Positions 5,001 through 7,226 of a stretch of DNA of 7,226 bases are shown one piece after another (positions within the stretch are counted from its first letter, which is position 1; each line of letters starts with the position of its first letter). The translations under genes were made by a program, and so were the position numbers. This DNA is from Halobacteriovorax sp. (GTDB lineage: Bacteria; Bdellovibrionota; Bacteriovoracia; Bacteriovoracales; Bacteriovoracaceae), in the NCBI GenBank assembly GCA_002686115.1, contig NZAF01000101.1, positions 1-7,226 on the forward strand. The letters are read 5' to 3'. The notes under the pieces were generated by a model. That model ran no database searches. It was not told where the DNA came from and saw nothing but the letters and a program-made list of their open reading frames with translations.

Positions 5001-6912
5001 CATTGATCCCACATTCATAACGATTAAGCTTTTCACTATATTTTGAAACCTGACAAAGAGAAGGAAGATCACTATTTCCATTCACAGCAATTGTAAATGT
5101 AATCGCCTCATCTGTTCCATCATAATTATTATCTGCAAAGAGGCCACCAGAGTCGACAACTGTAAAGTAATAACTGTGTGCCGTCATCGTTGCGTTTGCA
5201 TCAGTTGGTGTGAACAAGCAACTTAAGTCACTTGGACCATCAGAGCCAGTTAAATTCATACAGTGTGAAAGAGTACCAGCACTTGCACTACCATCAGTTG
5301 TGACAATTCCATTAGGATTTGTACTCGTTGTTAGATAATATGAAAGAGCTAAGCTATTTGCATCATCTTCAATATCTGTTCCTGTATATGAAGTTAGATC
5401 TACATTCCAACCACCTAAGGTTGAGTTCCATGTTACTGAAGATGTATCATTTACATCAGCAGTTGGACTCTCTTCAAAAGTAAAATTTATGGCCCCAGGA
5501 ACATTATTACTTGGTGGATCATTCACAGCTAAAAAGCGAACTGAAATTGTATAAGGAGAGGCAGAGATACCACCAGATAAATCAACAACTTCATAAGTAA
5601 TTGTGTAAGTATCATTATTATAACCATTAAACTCAGGTGGAAAGTTAAACGTACATGCCCTCGTATTTGTCCCATCAAGGCAAGAGTCTGTATAAGAGGC
5701 TGCATCTAGGGCCGCTGGAATAGTATCTGATACGTATTGATAAACAAGATCAGAATTAGTGTGATCTACATCACTTCCTTCTGGAAGAGTAAAAGTTAAA
5801 ACAGAAAAAGTTCCTGATGTCCCATTCCCATCTTCTGTCACATCGTGAGAGACACTAGTTCCTGTAGGAAGATCATTTACTGAATTGATTGTACCCGTAA
5901 TCGTTGAGGTATTTGAAGTCACTCCATTAGCAGTCACGGTGTAATCAAATGAAAAAGATCCATAATAATTACTATCACCAATGAATGAAGCTGAACAATT
6001 TCCAGTGGAGCTTGAGCATGTACAAGTACTGAGCATCGAAATATTTGAAAGATTTGAAATAGAACATGATGTTGCAAGATCATCATCAGCATCATCATAG
6101 GCATCACTGATGCCATTACCCTTAAATAGATCTACAGTAAAAAATGTATCTTCATTATATGTACTAGAAAGAATGATATCTTGTGTGACTGGGGCATCAT
6201 CTTTATCAGATACTGTCACAAGTAAGGTTTGAGGATCACTATCACCATCATCATCGGTTAAAACATAAGTAAGTCTTGAAGAGCCCACATAGCTATCGAC
6301 TGGTTCAACATATGCCTTACAAGAACCATTAACACATTCACAATATGCACCCTGAAATGAAGTTTCAGACATCGACTCTTGTAAAACAAGTGACTCTGAA
6401 ACTGTAGCATTAACTAAAGGTCCAACAAGGCCATCGGCATTTATGGAAGCTGCGATATCATTTGAAGTTGTCTGACCCTCTTTAATAGAAACGATAATTC
6501 TATTTCCAATAAGGTTAACATTTTCAAAACCTGCGAGGACAAAGTCATCATTAATAATTTCTAGTGAAAAATCAATTCCGTTTAGATTATTTGAAGCTGC
6601 TTGATAGATAACACCACCAGCTTTTAAGACACCTCTAAGGCCTCCAGTAGAAGATGAAATGGTACAAGTTGAAACCTTATCACCATCGAAGTTTGAATAC
6701 AGAATATCATGAGAGCTAACAGCTGAATCTTGCTCAATATCTATTTGACTAGTGTTTGCAATAGGAAGTTGTGGAGTTGTATCTGTGATACAACTTCTTG
6801 TGATAACATCAAATCGCAATCCTGGATCACAATTATTACCACTAGCGGACTCTTGTTGTGGTGTACAAGATACCCCTAAAAAAAGAATGAATAAAAAAAG
6901 TATTCTCTTCAT
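2038..6912 (-). CDS. Giant cysteine-rich multi-domain lipoprotein: cadherin-like repeats, novel Cys modules, FN3, C-terminal SUMF1-like domain
   Basis: A 1624-residue envelope lipoprotein, probably a surface adhesin or structural protein (inferred). Residues 1-16 are a signal peptide ending LGVSC (Cys16; Gly at -3 is slightly atypical). In order: a short Cys pair (28, 41); four cadherin/Ig-like modules of tandem-95 type (about 45-238, 239-345, 346-465, 466-614), with boundaries such as VSDKDDAP, INSVNDLP and LAVNDPPS; a Cys module (634-675); a fifth beta-rich module (about 684-832) with an EF-hand-like loop at 742-753; three Cys modules (869-1055); a fibronectin III domain (1056-1147: AWDPF, ITGYNVYRR, YYYEVRAV); an unassigned Cys-containing stretch (1148-1239); a fifth Cys module (1240-1284); and a SUMF1-like domain (about 1306-1618). 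A stop codon in frame directly before the ATG excludes an N-terminal extension. The only clear Shine-Dalgarno (GAGGA) is 16 bases away, so initiation looks weak or coupled. The domain calls are good; the function is not known. Confidence 0.9.
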   Translation of the reverse strand: MKRILFLFILFLGVSCTPQQESASGNNCDPGLRFDVITRSCITDTTPQLPIANTSQIDIEQDSAVSSHDILYSNFDGDKVSTCTISSSTGGLRGVLKAGGVIYQAASNNLNGIDFSLEIINDDFVLAGFENVNLIGNRIIVSIKEGQTTSNDIAASINADGLVGPLVNATVSESLVLQESMSETSFQGAYCECVNGSCKAYVEPVDSYVGSSRLTYVLTDDDGDSDPQTLLVTVSDKDDAPVTQDIILSSTYNEDTFFTVDLFKGNGISDAYDDADDDLATSCSISNLSNISMLSTCTCSSSTGNCSASFIGDSNYYGSFSFDYTVTANGVTSNTSTITGTINSVNDLPTGTSVSHDVTEDGNGTSGTFSVLTFTLPEGSDVDHTNSDLVYQYVSDTIPAALDAASYTDSCLDGTNTRACTFNFPPEFNGYNNDTYTITYEVVDLSGGISASPYTISVRFLAVNDPPSNNVPGAINFTFEESPTADVNDTSSVTWNSTLGGWNVDLTSYTGTDIEDDANSLALSYYLTTSTNPNGIVTTDGSASAGTLSHCMNLTGSDGPSDLSCLFTPTDANATMTAHSYYFTVVDSGGLFADNNYDGTDEAITFTIAVNGNSDLPSLCQVSKYSEKLNRYECGINDCIGDGAPGFSPVSHTTDNPLVYMDEQNGFCYKSTSTSAFTTERSAIPNYVVGEGESIIIDNIVLNEGGDNTEDTEAVYLNLKDSYITSSNDDLVKIENIQFAYDEDGDGDFDEDDNDVLDEVYQNTDAVEELSTTSSAAIGIGKLRITILPSTGETGTSTISFYVCDNLPSTPLADGSDCNDTQITFDVTVNPVSVSHGGWTKVKSAGVRSKITGSAIDQNFHCSYSLSKCDGGKPCFSSSSSTPDTEADLKGAIFKTTNGCYVASSVSSSGTTWTAINPFCGITETKNVSSNVRYNCTITGTDCQDASSNTVACSSVSPGYPSLTPLSTGSTYKDGNGVCYRAYTAGDITSWVPADLYQSDTTNNCDDTLNSASCIGEGAPDDLSLTADDGTVYYDYQSSISDSKRCWIRRSSNWVNYPSVNELTIAWDPFVLSGTGAITGYNVYRRKPGESFDYDNPININEVSIIENQFIDNGTYSRQPAIPNQVYYYEVRAVVNLGLSNFIELTPNSNINELRVISPPENQVFVHRWMVNKRTCELMNSTSNQDRDYACPYVGYGDVNVTARTPAESQLFGSDTVFDFEKDLLVNRNELGCPFTSIGCPNTQDGSCIGEGVPSDAIDGADGDYYYDRSAGTCYFKASGAWAAVNGGTDLDNDPAEQYGVGTASHLPPLSNIDITSATTQCGNIATPSISGVPSVSSYRLPDRLEQIAYSRWQLTNSFDDSDVAVIEEGFALNASSKCNSSNANGIDSGYVDGVLPLSGSRYSLPGTLSSSIRSVYTGSDQTKDCESMFGVQDAVGNVSEWATLGFSLDKSTGSEIRMVSPSGIVQSTTDGGVTSVFDNTDYSFNGDIGPCGDLDSDGSCDSEVSPWLYETTSTYDAGYFLIPWGLPIADKFLTDNPTDGAVSYVAQIGSVGGITNNQLRDDILNVTTSSLSDGDSLWAITGGSYTSGGGAGVYHMGLVPNSTTSTEIGMRCVIQLDPTDYDE
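2059..2997 (-). other. SUMF1/formylglycine-generating-enzyme-like domain coding region, predicted non-catalytic
   Basis: Residues about 1306-1618 of the giant lipoprotein show the landmarks of the FGE-sulfatase (SUMF1) fold in the right order. YRLPDRLEQIAYSRW (1339-1353) corresponds to the usual RLPTEAEWEYAAR; MFGVQDAVGNVSEWA (1429-1443) to GLYDMHGNVWEW; WAITGGSYTSGG (1579-1590) to VLRGGSW; and EIGMRCV (1608-1614) to the terminal IGFRC. The two active-site cysteines that follow the GGS motif in true formylglycine-generating enzymes are absent (GGSYTSGGGAGVY), so a binding or structural role is more likely than catalysis. This fold is related to C-type lectins. A calcium-loop-like DLDSDGSCD (1494-1502) lies within it. 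The motif order is seen; the lack of activity is inferred. Confidence 0.7.
3061..3195 (-). repeat. Cys module copy 5 (residues 1240-1284)
   Basis: Copy 5 of a repeated Cys module in the lipoprotein. It reads C1240, C1248-IGEGVP, then DYYYD, GTC1274-Y and W1282. The IGEGVP codons closely match those of copy 4 at the DNA level (both strands carry a TTGGTGAAGG-type core). It is separated from the other copies by the FN3 domain and sits directly before the SUMF1-like domain. Confidence 0.65.
3472..3747 (-). other. Fibronectin type III domain coding region
   Basis: Residues 1056-1147 of the lipoprotein carry the usual FN3 landmarks: an early Trp strand (LTIAWDPF, 1063-1070), ITGYNVYRRKPG (1078-1089) and YYYEVRAVVNLGLSN (1127-1141). 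FN3 domains in bacterial surface proteins act as spacers or binding modules. It separates the Cys-module block from the C-terminal region. Confidence 0.75.
3748..4308 (-). repeat. Cys modules, copies 2-4 in tandem (residues 869-1055)
   Basis: Three consecutive copies of the same pattern: a Cys pair, a Pro-containing turn, an aromatic or hydrophobic strand, a G-x-C-Y type motif, then Trp. Copy 2 has C869, C875, NGC900-Y and W913. Copy 3 has C943, C953, TYKD, GVC979-Y and W991. Copy 4 has C1005, C1014-IGEGAP, VYYD, RC1046-W and W1054. Nucleotide ranges are about 4168-4308, 3937-4086 and 3748-3900. I do not recognise the module as a named family. In the periplasm or outside the cell the paired cysteines would probably form disulfides. 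Confidence 0.65.
4633..4689 (-). other. EF-hand-like calcium loop in the lipoprotein (residues 742-760)
   Basis: Residues 742-753 read DEDGDGDFDEDD. Acidic residues fall at loop positions 1, 3, 5, 7, 9 and 12, with Gly at 6 and a hydrophobic residue (Phe) at 8, as in the canonical EF-hand loop. The flanks do not look like paired EF-hand helices, so this is more likely a free calcium loop of the type found in bacterial surface proteins. Confidence 0.5.
4888..5013 (-). repeat. Cys module copy 1 (residues 634-675)
   Basis: First copy of the Cys module, between cadherin-like modules 4 and 5. It reads C634, C639-IGDGAP, then VYMD, GFC668-Y. The final Trp seen in copies 2-5 is not evident here. 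Its IGDGAP core matches IGEGAP and IGEGVP of copies 4 and 5. Confidence 0.6.
5071..6780 (-). repeat. Four tandem cadherin/Ig-like (tandem-95 type) modules of the lipoprotein
   Basis: Residues about 45-614 consist of four beta-rich modules of roughly 105-195 residues. They end in related linkers: VTVSDKDDAP, INSVNDLP, LAVNDPPS and AVNGNSDLP. Each carries a late strand of the pattern F/Y-x-Y-x-V-x-D-x-x-G (LTYVLTDDDG, FDYTVTANG, ITYEVVDLSGG, YYFTVVDSGG). Such modules in bacterial surface proteins form elongated, often calcium-rigidified stalks. Each copy also has a cysteine pair or CxC before the late strand, which is unusual for the family. Nucleotide ranges are about 6199-6780, 5878-6198, 5518-5877 and 5071-5517. 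Confidence 0.7.
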
Positions 6913-6918
6913 CTAAAC

Positions 6919-6957
6919 TTAACCCATTTCCTCAAATGTCTTATCGCCAAAAAGCAA
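6919..6957 (-). other. Possible 12-codon leader ORF ahead of the lipoprotein gene
   Basis: On the minus strand a TTG start gives MLFGDKTFEEMG and stops six bases before the lipoprotein ATG. AAGGAG (6969-6974) lies 11 bases, and AAAGG four bases, before the TTG. Since the lipoprotein itself lacks a well-spaced Shine-Dalgarno, translational coupling from this leader is conceivable. It is short enough to be chance. Confidence 0.2.
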
Positions 6958-6983
6958 TTAACCTTTAACTCCTTAATATTGCG

Positions 6984-7004
6984 CCTATTTATAGAATAAA
7001 TAGG
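6984..7004. repeat. Perfect 8-bp inverted repeat, possible operator
   Basis: CCTATTTA, a 5-base loop TAGAA, then TAAATAGG. It is AT-rich and has no T-tract on either side, so it does not look like a terminator. It lies 72 bases upstream of the lipoprotein ATG and abuts a TTGACA/TTGTCA element (7005-7011), which makes a regulator binding site plausible. Confidence 0.4.
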
Positions 7005-7140
7005 TTGACAAGAAATGGAAGAAGGTCAGTTTAAAACAGAATAAAAACAATCACTTAAGCGATGATGATAAATTTGAGAATTGAGGAGTCATCTGAGAAT
7101 CTGACAAAAAAAATTGCCTTTTTGCTATATTAATGTAACG

Positions 7141-7180
7141 GACCAGCGACTTTGAGAATTTAAAAGACCAGCGACTTTGA
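7141..7180. repeat. Perfect 15-bp direct repeat, 25-bp period
   Basis: GACCAGCGACTTTGA occurs at 7141-7155 and again, identical, at 7166-7180, separated by ten AT-rich bases. Two exact copies at this spacing in non-coding DNA are unlikely by chance. They could be the multiple end repeats of an IS21-family element whose body continues to the right (a possible TG end at 7134), or paired binding sites for a regulator. The repeat itself is certain; its role is not. Confidence 0.85.
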
Positions 7181-7211
7181 TAGTTAGAGTGCAGCATTTA
7201 CTCTTTAAGTA

Positions 7212-7226
7212 TACAATATTTAAGGA
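7212..7226 (+). promoter_or_regulatory. Possible -10 element and ribosome binding site of a rightward gene beyond the window
   Basis: TACAAT (7212-7217, 5 of 6 to the -10 consensus) and a terminal AAGGA (7222-7226) would place a start codon just past the right edge. No convincing -35 is seen at the correct distance. The gene itself is not visible, so this is a suggestion only. Confidence 0.25.

Larger units (their letters stand above)
6913..7226. other. Non-coding region upstream of the giant lipoprotein gene
   Basis: This 314-base AT-rich stretch has no substantial ORF on either strand. From left to right it holds a possible 12-codon leader ORF (6919-6957, minus), an 8-bp inverted repeat (6984-7004), a perfect plus-strand TTGACA at 7005-7010 with no good -10 after it, an A/T-run region (7105-7125), a perfect 15-bp direct repeat (7141-7180), and at the very edge TACAAT (7212-7217) followed by AAGGA (7222-7226) on the plus strand. 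The last pair could be the start signals of a rightward gene just outside. No confident minus-strand promoter for the lipoprotein was found. Confidence 0.6.

Noticed and set aside
2217..6116. Several ORFs of 60-100 codons overlapping the giant lipoprotein gene in other frames
   Set aside because: Their products are low-complexity strings of hydrophobic residues and Met, as expected from out-of-frame reading of this gene. They lack ribosome sites, and the in-frame protein has clear domains throughout.
7005..7040. Plus-strand promoter starting with TTGACA at 7005-7010
   Set aside because: The -35 is perfect, but no acceptable -10 lies 15-19 bases downstream and no plus-strand gene follows in the window.
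7105..7125. A-run/T-run hairpin (AAAAA-TTGCC-TTTTT) as terminator
   Set aside because: The stem is pure A/T and there is no gene ending here on either strand inside the window.

Overview
The window looks like chromosomal DNA from an AT-rich Gram-negative bacterium (GC in the upper thirties by eye). Two of the four genes begin with lipoprotein signal peptides. One is a very large, cysteine-rich, multi-domain surface-type lipoprotein built from cadherin-like 'tandem-95' modules. That style, with the low GC, fits marine Bdellovibrionota such as Halobacteriovorax/Bacteriovorax. The taxon is an inference, because no rRNA or other marker is present.

All four confident genes read leftwards on the minus strand. 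From right to left: (1) 7226-6913, a 314-base non-coding stretch with a perfect 15-bp direct repeat near the right edge (possibly the end of an IS21-like insertion sequence or the control region of a gene outside the window), an 8-bp inverted repeat, and a possible 12-codon leader ORF; (2) 6912-2038, a 1624-residue lipoprotein with five cadherin/Ig-like modules, five copies of an unrecognised Cys module, one fibronectin III domain, and a C-terminal formylglycine-generating-enzyme (SUMF1)-like fold that lacks the catalytic cysteines; (3) 1920-1045, a ParA/Soj-family ATPase with no parB beside it; (4) 1025-771, an 84-residue protein of unknown function in apparent operon with the ParA; (5) 642 to the left edge, the N-terminal part of a lipid-anchored subtilisin-like protease with its inhibitory propeptide and catalytic Asp, cut by the window edge.

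The ParA and the 84-residue protein are probably co-transcribed (19-base gap) and may form a small positioning or segregation unit. The giant lipoprotein and the protease are envelope or cell-surface proteins. Nothing in the sequence links them mechanistically to the ParA pair beyond shared strand and proximity. No tRNA, rRNA, CRISPR array or convincing rho-independent terminator was found. The least explained parts are the repeated Cys module and the degenerate SUMF1-like tip of the lipoprotein, the ParA/84-residue pair, and the direct repeat at the right end.
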